Origin: Desulfobacterales bacterium
Lineage (GTDB): Bacteria > Desulfobacterota > Desulfobacteria > Desulfobacterales > 4be13
Assembly (NCBI GenBank): GCA_029934695.1
Contig: JAOZLU010000031.1
Location: forward strand, 10,876-25,134
Reading direction: 5' to 3'
Length of the DNA stretch: 14,259 nucleotides
Program-made: the position numbers and the translations under genes
In this document: positions 1-12,000 of the stretch, in pieces
Layout: each line of letters opens with the position of its first letter
How positions within the stretch are numbered: position 1 is the first letter of the stretch
Notes under the pieces: model-generated
The model's database searches: none
Seen by the model: the letters and a program-made list of their open reading frames with translations, nothing else
What the model was told of the DNA's origin: nothing

Positions 1-34
1 CGCCGGACTGGTGCAGTTGGACAGCAGCAGCAAG
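1..34 (-). repeat. Start of module M7: first cap TPR, cut by the window edge
   Basis: The last eleven codons in the window read LAAAVQLHQSG. This matches the conserved first helix of the N-terminal cap TPR in the other modules (M3 reads LRTAVQLHQSG). The frame is still open at the edge, so at least a seventh TPR array, and probably a seventh catalytic domain, continues to the left. Confidence 0.85.
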
Positions 35-3000
35 GAAGTCGGAAACTGAGAACTGTGTGTCTGTTACCCGCGGCTGGACAGTTGACGGAACTCGGAACTC
101 GGAAGCCGGAGTTTGAGCACCCGTTGTCGGTGGTTGGGCAATTGACGGAACCTGGAACTCGGAAGACGGAGCCTGATTGTCCGTTGCCGGCTGGACAATT
201 GGCGGAATTTGGAACTCAAAAGCCGGAGCCTGAAATTCAAAATCCGGGGTTTTGCGCGGAGGTGTCGGAGTTCCGCCTGAACACCATGTTGTCCAAATTT
301 CCCGATACGCGGCTTCAACAGATCTGGCAAAAGATTGAGCATCGCATAAGGGAGAATTTATCATGCGCTGCCGCGTCGTTGTCCGGAGTTCTTTGAGCCG
401 TTCAATATTCCCGGCCAGTTGAATCGCCTTGGCAATATAATCCGCCTCGGTTTCCGCGATCAGTTCTTTCAGTCCGATGCTGTCCAGGATGCTCGTTCCC
501 ACGCGTGAGACATGCCGTTTTCCGCATAAAGTGATCACCGGAACCCCCATCCAAAGGGCCTCACAAGTGGTTGTCGTTCCATTGTACGGAAACGGATCAA
601 GAGCGATATCCACCTGATTATACATGGCAAGATGCTCTCCCTGGGTCGCTGTCCGGGGCACCATGGTGACACGCTCAGAAGAGATGCCGTTCTTTGAGAA
701 CAACTCATTATAATACTGCTGGGTGGATTCATCCACCAGTTGCCGGCTTTTGAGTAAAAGCCGGGACCCTGGGACCTGATGTAAAATTTGCGACCACGCT
801 GCAACCACGCCCTCATTTGTCTTGGTCAGATTATTGAACGATCCAAAGATGATCTGACCGGTTTTCAGAAACTGCAATTCCGAGACATCCGGCGTTTTTA
901 AAAGCGGCGCATAGCAAAGAAAACCGCGGGGCAGACGCACCAGTGTTTCACTGAAAAATTTGTCGGTCGCACCGTCAGGGTCTGCCACTGTATCGGTGAG
1001 GCGGTAATCCATGACATCCATTCCGGTGGTGTCGGGGTATCCGAGCCAGGAAAGCTGAACCGGCGCGGGCTTTCGGGCAAAAACAAGGAGGCGGTTGTTC
1101 GCAGTGTGCCCTGCCAGATCCACAAGGATATCAATCTGATCTGCACGAATCTGGTCTGCGACTGCCGCGTCGCTTTTTCCCAGCGTGTCATACCAGTGAT
1201 CAGCAAGCTCGCGGATTCGCTGGGTCACTTCATCGGATTTCTGAATTTCCGCATAGCAGAAAATCTCCACCTGGGCCTTGTCATGCGCCCTGAGCAGGGG
1301 TTCTGTGAAATACGCACAGGAATGGCCGCGAAAATCAGGAGACACATAGCCCACGCGGAGACGCCTTCCAGGTGTTTTCTCATTGGCGTGAGGCGAAATC
1401 TCTCCTGCCAGGGGCGTTGCATGTTGTTCGTTCCACACGCGATGCTGTTCAAACAGCCATTCGGGTGTATGTCCTGAACCGTACTGGAGCGTAAACAGGA
1501 GATTGCTGTGGGCCTGGTTGTAGTCCGGCTTGAGTTCCACAGCCTTCCTGTAATAAGCCGCAGCCTCTTCTAACCTGCCCTGGTCGTTCATGGCATATCC
1601 CATGTTATTATGCGCCTCAGCGTAGTTGGCCCTGATTTCCATGGCTTTGCTGTAGTAATGAATGGCTTCTCCTGTCCGCCCCTGGTTATTCATGGAGATG
1701 CCAAGATTGTTATAGGCTTCAGCGTGGTTGGGATTTATCTCAATGGCTTTCCTGTAGCATTCCGCAGATTTTTCTGATTTGCCCAGAAACTTGTATGCAA
1801 CGCCCATGTTGTTATACGCTTCGGCATATTTGGGCCTGATCTCCAATGCTTTTTCATAGCATTCAATCGCCTCATTCAGCTTGTTCTGGAGTTTGAACGC
1901 ACTCGCCATGTTATAATAGGCTTCAGCATATTTGGGAGTGATCTCCAGCGCTTTCTGATAAACCCCAATTGCCTCATTCAGTTTGCCGTGGCTTTTCATG
2001 GCATTGCCCATGTTGTTATAAGCTTCGGCGTAGTCTGGATTGATCTCCAGCGCTTTCTGATAACTGGCAATGGATTCTTCAAACTTGCCCTGGGCTTTCA
2101 AGGCGTTACCCAGATTATTATACGCTTCGGGGTACCTCGGAGTGATCTCAAGGGCCTTTTTATAACAGGCAATGGCTTCATCCAGTTTTCCCTGGTTTTT
2201 CAGGTTTGCGCCCATGTTGTTATGATAAAGCGGATTTCGGGGATTGATTTGAATCGCCTTGCCAATAAGGGCCAGCGCGGCATCGTTTTTACCCGTCTGA
2301 TGGGCAATAACGCCGCGCAGATGTAACGCGTCCGCATTATTCGGATATACATCAAGAACTTTTTTATAAATCTCCCCGGCCTTCTCAAATTCTCCAGCCT
2401 GATGATGCTGAACCCCCCTGTTCATGACTTCTTCAAGATTCAGCGAAGCCTGCTGAACCGCCGATTTTCCAGTTTCCAGTTTCAAATTTCCAGTTTCAAG
2501 TTTTGACTCGCACCATTTCCCCCACATTTCCCGGTACGCTGCCTCGACCGACTGGGCAAAAGCACTCTCGTCGTACAGGGGAGAATTCTGGATTTGCTGG
2601 CGCAGGGAAGCCCGGAATCCGCGGAGACGATTCATATCTCCGGAGAGTTGGACAGCTTTGGCAATGTAATCGGCCTGGGTTTCGGCAATCAGTTCCGTTA
2701 GTCTGATCCGGGTCAGAATACTCGCCCCCACGCGTGAAACATGCCGGTCTCCGGCCAGCGTGATCACCGGAACTCCCATCCACAGGGCTTCACAGGTGGT
2801 TGTGGTTCCGTTGTACGGAAAGGGATCAAGTGCAATATCCACCTGATTATACAAGGTAAGATGCTCGTCTTTGGACTGAATGCGAGGCATCATCCGGATT
2901 TGCTCGGGCATGACACCGTTCTTTCCAAACATCTCAAGATAACGGCGCCGGGTGGATTCGTCCGACAACTGGCGGCTCTTGAGCAGAATTCGGGAATGGG

Positions 3001-6000
3001 GAATCTGCTGCAAGATTTGCGACCATGCGGCCACCACGTTCTCATTCACCTTGCTCAGATTGTTGAACGAGCCAAAGGTGGGATGATGAGTTTTCAAAAG
3101 CGGCAGGTCTGATACATCGGGCGCGGGATAGAGCGGATCATAGCAGAGAAAACCGGGCAGGCGCATCAGGGTTTCCCGGATATAATTTTCCGACATTCCT
3201 TCAGGATCGGCAACTGCATCGGTAAAACGGTAATTCATTGCTGCCATTCCTGTGGTATCCGGATATCCGAGCCATGTCACCTGCACCGGAGCAGGCTTGT
3301 ATGCGAAGACCATGAGGCGGTTTTTGGCGAAATGACCGGCAAGGTCCACGAGGATGTCAATTTGATCCGCACGGATTTGATCCGCCACATCTGCATCATT
3401 TTTTCCCAAAGTGCTGTACCAGTGATCTGCAAGGCTTCTGATCTGTGCTGTCACATCATCGGTTCGTCGTACCTCCGCGTAACAGAATATTTCCACCCGG
3501 GTTTTATCGTGCGCCCTGAGCAGCGGTGTGATGAAATACGCGCATGAATGCCGACAGAAATCAGGGGACATATAGCCGATGCGGAGTTTTCTCCCAGGTG
3601 TCGGCTCGTTGCCGTGGGGAAGAATTTTTTCCGCGAGCGGCTTTGCATGGATGTCGTCCCATTTGCAATGCTGCTCATACAGCCACTTTCGTGGCGGCGG
3701 CGGACCATATTGCAGGATACTCAGCATATTGCTGTGCGCTCTGAAATATCCCGGTCTGATCTCCAATGCTTTCCTGTAGCAGGCAACGGCTTTATCTGTC
3801 AAGCCCGGCTCCTTGAGCGTATTCCCCATATTATTATAGGCTTCGGCAAAGTCCGGTTTGATTTCCAGCGCGTTGCGGTAAGACACTAGTGCGTCTTCAA
3901 TTTTGCCCTGCTCCTGGAGCGCAATGCCCAGATTATTATGGGATTCAGCATGGTCCGGCTTGAGCTTCAGTCCTTTTTTGTAGGCGGCCACGGCTTCCCC
4001 AAGTTTGCCTTGGGCACTCAGCACGTTCCCCATTTCATTATAGATTTCGGGCAAATTGGGGCTGATCGCCATTGCCTTATGGTAACAGGCCATTGCCTCA
4101 TCGAGTTTACCCTGATCTTTCAGCGCAATGCCCATGTTGTTGTGAGGTTCAGCAAAGTCCGGTTTGATCTCCACAGCCTTTTTGTAGGAATGGATTGCCT
4201 CATCCAGCCTGCCCTGTTCCTTCAGCGCGTTCCCCATGTTATTATAATAGATTTCTCTCTCGGGATGAAGCTGAATCGCTTTTCCGATCAGGGTTGTCGC
4301 ACGGTCATAGTCTTGGTTCTGAGTGGCAATGACACCGAGCAGATGCATTGCATCCGCGTGATTCGGATCCTTTTCAAGTATCTTTTCATAGATAGTCTGG
4401 GCGTTGTCAAACTCCCCGTTCCGGTGAAGATGAACAGCTTTCTTCAACTCATTCTCAGTGTCAAATTCAGGTTGCGGAGTAACAGCAGTTGGCTGCTCAG
4501 ATTCAAAGCCTGGAACCTGGAACTCAAAACTCGGTGCCTGAAATTCCGGCTGTTTCAGTCTGAGTTCTAAGGGGTGAGGTGCCGGCTCTGGCTTAACCCT
4601 CGGTATCTGAAGTTTCGGTGCTTTAAATTCAACACTCGGTATCTGAATTTCCGGCTGTCCCAGCCTGAACTCTAAGGGATGAGGCTTTGGCAGCTCTGGT
4701 TTAGCCGGGGGTATCTGAAATTCCGGCAGCTTCACCTCGAGTTTGGGAGACGGCTCTGTTGGCTCCACTTTAACCGCGGGTATCTGAAATTCCGGCGGTT
4801 TCACCTCAGAATCCGGTGCCTTAAATTGCGGCAGTTTCAACTCGAAGGTGGAAGACGGCTCCGGATCCGGCTTAACCGCGGGTATCTGAAATGCCGGAAC
4901 TTTCGCCTGTGTCTGGATTTTCGATTGCTCAAATTCACTCGGGAGCCGGAACTCGAAAGTCGATTGCGCTTCCACCGATGCGGGCCGGGGAGCGACAGAT
5001 ATCGGTTGCTGAATTTCAGGGCCCGGAACCTGAAACTCAGGTGCCTGGAAATCGGGAATCGGGGCCTGAGAACCTCCGTTCGGTCCGCACCATTTCCGCC
5101 ACATCTCCTGATAAGCAGACTCAACAGACCGTGCGAAAGATGTCGCGTCGCACAGCGGAGAACTTTGAAGCCGCTGGCGCAGGGAAGATCGAAGTCCGAT
5201 AAGCCGGTTGCCGTCGCTCGCAAGCTGAACAGCTTTGGCAATATAGTCCGCCTCGGTTTCCGCGATCAGTCCTGTCAGCCCGACCCGCTCCAGGATGCTC
5301 GCACCAACCCGTGCCACATGGCGATCTCCGCGTACGGTTATCACCGGAGTTCCCATCCACAACGCTTCAAAAGTGGTTGTCGTGCCATTGTACGGAAAGG
5401 GATCAAGGCCGATATCTATCCGGTTATAAAACAAAAGATGTTCCTCCCTGGACGCAACCCGTGGCATCATCGTGACACGCTCGGAAGGAATGCCGTTTTG
5501 TGCAAAAAGATCAAGATATCGTTCCCGGGTTGAGGTGTCTGATGCCTGCCTGCTTTTAAGGATGAGGCATGATTGGGGAACCTGCTGTAAAATTTTCGAC
5601 CATACCGCGACTGTATTTTCTGTGACTTTGCTCAGGTTGTTGAATGATCCAAAGGTTATCTGACCGGTTTTCAGTGACGGCAGTTCCGCTGTTTCCGGCG
5701 ATGCGTAAATCGGCGCGTAGCAATGGAACCCATTGGGCAGTCGGATCAGCGTTTCGCTGGCATACTTGTCAGCAGTGCCTTCAGGATCAGCAATTGCATC
5801 GGTGAACCGGTAATCCATGAGCGACATGCCGGTGGTGTCCGGGTATCCGAGCCATGTCACCTGGATCGGCGCGGGCTTGTATGCAAAAGCAAGGAGACGG
5901 TTATTCTCTGTGTGCCCGGCCAAGTCCACAAGGATATCAATGCGGTCTTCACGGATTTTTTCCGCGACGACGGCATGGGGTTTCCCAATGGTGTCATACC

Positions 6001-9000
6001 AATGGTCAGCAAGTTCCCTGACCCGCTTTGTTATATCATCGGGCCTCAGAACCTCTGCGTAGCAGAAAATCTCCACCTGGGTACTGTCATGGGCCTGGAG
6101 CAGGGGTTCCAGAAAATAGGCGCACGAGTGACGGCGAAAATCAGGAGACACATACCCCACGCGAAGCCGTCTTTCGGGTGTCGGATCATTGACATGAGGC
6201 AGTATTTCCGCTGCCAGCGGTTTTGCATGGGCCTTGTCCCAGTTGAGATGCTGCTCGAACATCCAATCCGGAGCGTAACCCGAACCGTGCTGCAAGGTGA
6301 ACAGCATGTTGCTGTGGGCCTGATGATACTTGGGCTTGATCTCCATCGCTTTTTTATAGCAGTCCACCGCTTCCCTGACAATTCCCTGGTCATTGAGCGA
6401 GACGCCCATGTTGCTGTGGGCCTCGGCAAAGCTCGGCTTGATCTCAATGGCCTTCCGGTAATATTCGATGGCTTCTCCGGCCCTGGACTTATCCCGCATC
6501 GCATTCCCCATATTGTTATAGGCTTCGGCGAAATTGGGATTGATCGCTATGGCTTTGCGGTAAGCGGCAATGGCATCGTCAATTTTGCCCTGGTTTTTCA
6601 GGGCATTTCCGATGGTGACATGGCCTTCCCCATAATTCGGGTTGATCTCCAGCGCTTTTCGGCAGGAAGCAATTGCCTCATCAAATCGTCCCTGTTCTTT
6701 CAGCACAATTCCTATATTGTTATAAACTTCTGCTGAGTTCGGATTGATCTCCAGTAATTTGCGATACGCTGCAATGGCTTCTTTCGGCTTTCCCTGATCT
6801 CTCAATGCCAGCCCCATGTTGATATGGGCTTCTGCATAATTGGGATTTATCTCCAGCGCGGTTTTATAGTGTGCAATGGCCTCATCCTGCCGGCCCTGGT
6901 CTCTCAGCACAACCCCCAGATTATTATAATAATTCCCGTTTTTGGGATTCAGTTCGAGGGCCTTGCGGATGAGATCTGCCGCGGCATCGTGCCGACCCTT
7001 CTGATGATGCGTGACACCAAGCAGATGAAGTGCGTCCGCATTGTTCGGGCTGATCGCAAGTATTTTCTGATAAAGTGCTTCAGCTTCATCGAACTTCCCA
7101 GCCTGATGCTGCTGAACAGCCATGCGAAGCGTCTGGGAAATATTAAATCCGGGTTCATGGATTCCGGAAGCCGGAACCTGGTATTCAGAAGGCGAGACAC
7201 GGAATTCCGGGGCCGGAGCCTGGACTTGGGGAACCGGCACTTTGAATTCGAGAGTTGGTATTTTGAATTCAGGTGCGGGAGCCTGAGATTCAGGACTCGC
7301 CACTTTGAACTCAGGCACTTTGAATTCGGGACTCTCCACTTCAGGAGTCACCACCTTGAACTCAGGTGCAGGCACTTTGACTTCGGGAGTCGGCACCTTG
7401 AACTCAGGCGCAGGAGCCTGGAATTCGGGAATCTCCACTTTGAATTCAGGTGCGGGAACTTTGACTTCGGGAGTCGGCATCTTGAACTCAGGTGCGGGAG
7501 TCTGAACTTGGGGACTCGCCACTTTGAACTCAGGTGCAGGAGTCTGAACTTGGGGACTCGGCACCTTGAACTCAGATGCGGGAACTTGGACTTCGAGAGT
7601 CTGAAATTCGGGACTCGGCACCTTGAACTCAGGCGCAGGTGCTTTGAATTCGGGACTCGGCACCTTGAATTCAGGCGCAGGAGCCTGGAATTCAGGAGTC
7701 GGTATTTTCAACTCAGGCACTGGAACTTGGAACTCGACATTCGGGGTTTTCAACTCAGACTCGAATTCGGACATCGGCACTTTGAATTCAGGTACGGGGA
7801 TTTGAAAATCAGGGATAGGCACTTTAAACTCGGAAGCCCGAACCTTAAATTCAGAAGCAGGAGCCTGAGACTCGGCAATCGGAGCTTCAAACTCCCAAGC
7901 ACACCATTTCTTCCACATATCCCGATACGCAGCCTCAACAGACTTCGCAAAAAGAGGGGCATTGCACAAAGAAGACCGCATCATGCGATCCCGCAGATTG
8001 GAGCGAACATCTGCAAGCTGTTTAAGGTCTCCTGCAAGCCACATTGCCCTGTCAATATACTCCTGGACATCACTGGAAATGAGTCCTGACAGCCCCAGCC
8101 GTTTCACGATGCTCGCACCAACGCGTGAGACATGCCGGTCTCCCATTATGGTCAGCACAGGAACGCCCATCCACAACGCCTCAAAAGTAGTTGTCGTTCC
8201 ATTATACGGAAAGGGATCAAGTGCGATATCCACCTGGTTATACATATCAAGATGATCATTTCTGGATGGCGTATGCGGTTGCATCATAACACGCTCGGGA
8301 GAAATGCCGTTTTTCCCAAACAACTCCCGATAACGGGTCTGGGTTGACTCATCTGCCAATCGCCGATTTTTGAGCAGAAATTTTGAATTTGGCACAGAAC
8401 GCATGATCTGCGCCCATACAGCCACCACCTCATCACTCACTTTCGCCAGATTGTTGAACGAAGCAAAAGTGACGCAGTTGTTTTTCAACGCGGGCAGTTC
8501 CGCGACATCCGGTGCTGTATAAAGCGGAGAATAGCAGAGAAATCCGCTGGAAAGACGCACCAGAGTCTCACGCACATATCTGTCAGTCTCCCCATCAGGA
8601 TCGGCAACCGCGTCAGTGAGGCGATAATCCATGGCCTCCATTCCGGTGGTATCCGGATATCCCAGCCACGTCACCTGAACAGGTGCGGGCTTCTGGGCAA
8701 AAACAAGCAGGCGGTTATTCGCGGTATGCCCGGCCAGATCCACAAGGATATCAATGCCGTCTTCCCGGATTTTTTCCGCCATCTCATCAGGGCTTTTTCC
8801 TGCGGTGTCATACCAGTGATCAGCAACCGCTTTGATCCGTTCTGTCACGCTGTCGGGTTTCGGCACCTCAGAGTAGCAGAATATCTCCACCTGGGTTTTA
8901 TCATGCCCTCTGAACAGGGGATCTATGAAGTAGGCACAGGAATGGCTGCGAAAATCAGGAGACACATAACCCACGCGAAGCTGTCTGTCAGGGGTTCGGT

Positions 9001-12000
9001 CTCCTGTATATTCCACAATCTTCTCATTCAGCGGCTTCGCGTATTTTTCATCCCACTCGCAATGCTGTTCATACAGCCATTCAGGCTCCTGCTCAGGACC
9101 GTAATGCAATGTAAAGAGATAGTTGCTGTGCGCCTGATGATAATCGGGCCGGTACGTCATTGCTGAAAGATAGCTGTCAAGGGCTTCCTCAATCCTGCCC
9201 TGATTTTTCAGAACATTTCCCATGTTGACATAAACTTCGGCATAATCCGGCCTCATCTCCAGGGCTTTTTTATAGTAAGCAATAGCTTCGTCTGCCTTGC
9301 CTTGATCTCCCAGCACATTCCCCAGGTTGTAATACGCACCCGTTCCCTTTGGTTCGAGTTCCAGGGCCTTTTTGTAACACTCAACAGCTTCGTCGGTCTT
9401 GCCCTGTTCTTTCAGGGCAATACCCAGGCTGTTGTAGGCTTCCGCATAGTTGGGATTGATCTCAACCGACTTGCGATAGCATTCAATGGCCTCTTCCAAT
9501 TGGCCCTTGTTTTTCAGGATATTTCCCGTGTTATGAGATGCTTCTGCATAATCCGGCCTGAGTTCCGAGGCTTTGCGGTAACACTCCACAGCCTCGTCTG
9601 ACTTGCCCATCTCCTCCAGAACGGCCCCCATATTGTTATAAGCTTCCGCATAGTCAGGCCTGATCTCCAATGCCTTGCGGTAACATTCAATGGCCGCGTC
9701 TTTCTCGCCCTGGATCTTCAGCGCGTTACCCATGTTGACGTGCGCTTCCACATACTCCGGCTTGAGCGAGAGAACTTTGCGGTAACATTCAATGGCTTCT
9801 TCTGTCTCGCCTTTTGATTTGAGTGCGATGCCCATGCTGTTATAGGTTTCCGCATAATCCGGCTTGATCTCCAGGATTTTGCGATAACAGGCAATCAGTT
9901 CATCGGTCTGGCCCTGCTCCTTCAGGGCCATTGCCATATTGATATGCGCTTCGAGATAATCAGGCTTGATCTCCGCAGCAGTACGATAAGCGAAGATGCA
10001 TTCCTCTGTTTTTCCCTCCTCCTTGAGTGCGATGCCCATGTTGTTATAGAAAAATGCGTTCCGGGGATTCTGAGAGATCGCCTTGCGAATGAGTTCCACC
10101 GCGACCCCGTGTTTTCCTTTCTGATGCTGAACAACGCCGAACAGGTGCAACGCGTCCGCATGATTCGGATTCACATCAAGTATCCGCCTGTATATCTCCT
10201 CAGCCTTGTCAAGCTGGCCGGACTGATGCAGTTGAACCGCGGTGCGAAGCTCCTGGGCAATATCAATTCCCGGGAAGGGCGTTCCCATTGCTGCCTGTCC
10301 GACCACAGGCGTGGGAGCCTGGAATACAGGTGCGGGAGGTTGAAATTCAGGTGCGGAAGATCCGAGTTTGGCGGCTGGTGCGTGGAAATCCCGATCCGGC
10401 ATCTGGAATTCGGGAGCCGGCCTTTGAAAGTCGGAAACCAGGACTTCGGTTGAACACCATTTTCTCCATATTTCCTGATAGGCAGCCTCCACAGACCGGG
10501 CAAAATTGCCCGCGTCGCACAGCGGGGATTGCTGCATGCGCTGACGCAGGGACGCACGGACACTGCTGAGACGATGAACATCCCCGGCGAGCTGAACCGC
10601 TTTGGCGATATAATCAGTCTCATCTGAAGCGATCAGCTCTGTCAATCCGATCCGGGTCAGGATACTCGTCCCGACTCTCGCCCTGTGCCTGTCCCCGCAT
10701 AAGGTGATCACCGGAACACCCATCCACATTGCCTCACAGGTAGTTGTCGTTCCATTGTACGGAAAAGGATCAAGGCCAATATCCACCTGATTATACAGGT
10801 TAAAATGCCCTTTTTTATCCGGAATGCGAACCTGCATGGTCACGCGCTCGGCAGGAATACCGTTTTTTGCGAACATTTCAACGTACTGGTGCAGGGTTGA
10901 CTTGTTCACGAACTGCCGACTTTTGAGCAAAAGAGTTGAACCGGGAACCTGGTGCAAAATCTTCGACCATACCGCCACCACCTTCTCATTCACTTTAATC
11001 AGGTTGTTGAATGAGCCAAAAGTGATCTGTCTTTTACTCATAACAGGCAATGGCCCCACTTCCGGCGCCTCTGCAAACGGGGTGTAGCAGAGAAATCCAT
11101 TGGGCAGACGGATCAGGGTTTCTGTGTAATATTTGTCTGACACGCCTTCAGGATCGGCGACTGCATCGGTGAGACGGTAATCCATGACAGCCATTCCAGT
11201 GGTGTCGGGATATCCGAGCCAGGCCAACTGAATCGGCGCGGGCTTGCGGACAAACACAAGCAGGCGGTTTTTTGCGGTGTGTCCGGCCAGATCCACAAGG
11301 ATGTCAATGCGGTCGGTGCGAATCTGTCTTGCGATCACGTCATGGCTTTTGCCCACCGTGACATACCAGTGATCAGAGAGATTTCTGATCCGCTCGGTCA
11401 TGTCATCCGGTTTTTGCACCTCGGCATAGCAGAAAATCTCCACCCTGGTTTTGTCATGCGCCTGCAACAAAGCTTCCAGAAAAAACGCGCAGGAGTGGTT
11501 GCGAAAATCAGGAGACACATACCCAACGCGGAGCCGCTTCCCAGGATTCCGCTCATTGGCATGGGGCAATATTTTATCCCTGAAAGGCACTCCGTACATC
11601 TTATCCCAACTGAGATGTTCCTCAAACACCTCATCCGGTGAGCGTTCCTCGCCGTACTGCAACGTGAGAAGAAGATTACAATAGGCTTCGGCATAATCTG
11701 ATTTCAGGGAGAGTACCCTGCGATAGCAGGCAATGGCCTCTTCCATTCGACCCTGCTTGCTCAGTGCGCTTCCCATGTTATGGTAATAAAGCGGATTATT
11801 CGGATTGATATTGATGGCTTTGCCGATTTCACTGATGGCAATATCATGCTGATCCACCTGAAAAGCTACAACTCCATGCAGATGCAGCGCATCCGGATGC
11901 TTGGGATTGACAGCGAGGATTTTCTGATAGATATCCTCCGCCTTGGCCAGTTCCCCGGCCTCGTGATATCGCACAGCAGCCTTGAATTCACTGTTCACAT

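Noticed and set aside
2423..2425. An in-frame ATG at the start of the M6 TPR array as the start of a separate gene.
   Set aside because: The frame is open through L5 from M5, there is no stop between modules and no clear ribosome-binding site. An internal start cannot be excluded but is not supported.
1508..2425. A plain TPR gene separate from the glycosyltransferase.
   Set aside because: The TPR frame runs unbroken into the catalytic segment at SNLLFTLQYG, as in single-module SPINDLY-type enzymes.
2466..2500. A CRISPR array or regulatory iterons.
   Set aside because: The 7-bp units are contiguous without spacers and lie inside a coding frame.
3149..3160. A frameshift in M5 where one residue is missing.
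   Set aside because: Exactly three bases are missing relative to the other modules, so the frame is kept on both sides.
4679..6736. Plus-strand ORFs of 284 and 337 codons (4679-5533 and 5723-6736).
   Set aside because: Both lie wholly opposite L4 and M4. The minus-strand frame there shows clear GT41 and TPR motifs, and the plus-strand products show nothing.
7305..7805. Plus-strand NSGAGTLNSG-type repeat ORFs resembling a repeat-rich surface protein.
   Set aside because: This is the other antisense phase of the same 21-bp L3 repeat. A stop-free repeat unit opens several frames at once.
6824..8089. A 421-codon plus-strand ORF with FEFGxRHLELR repeats.
   Set aside because: It is antisense to the M4 TPRs and the L3 linker. 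Its apparent repeats mirror the PEFKV heptads, and it has no recognisable family of its own.
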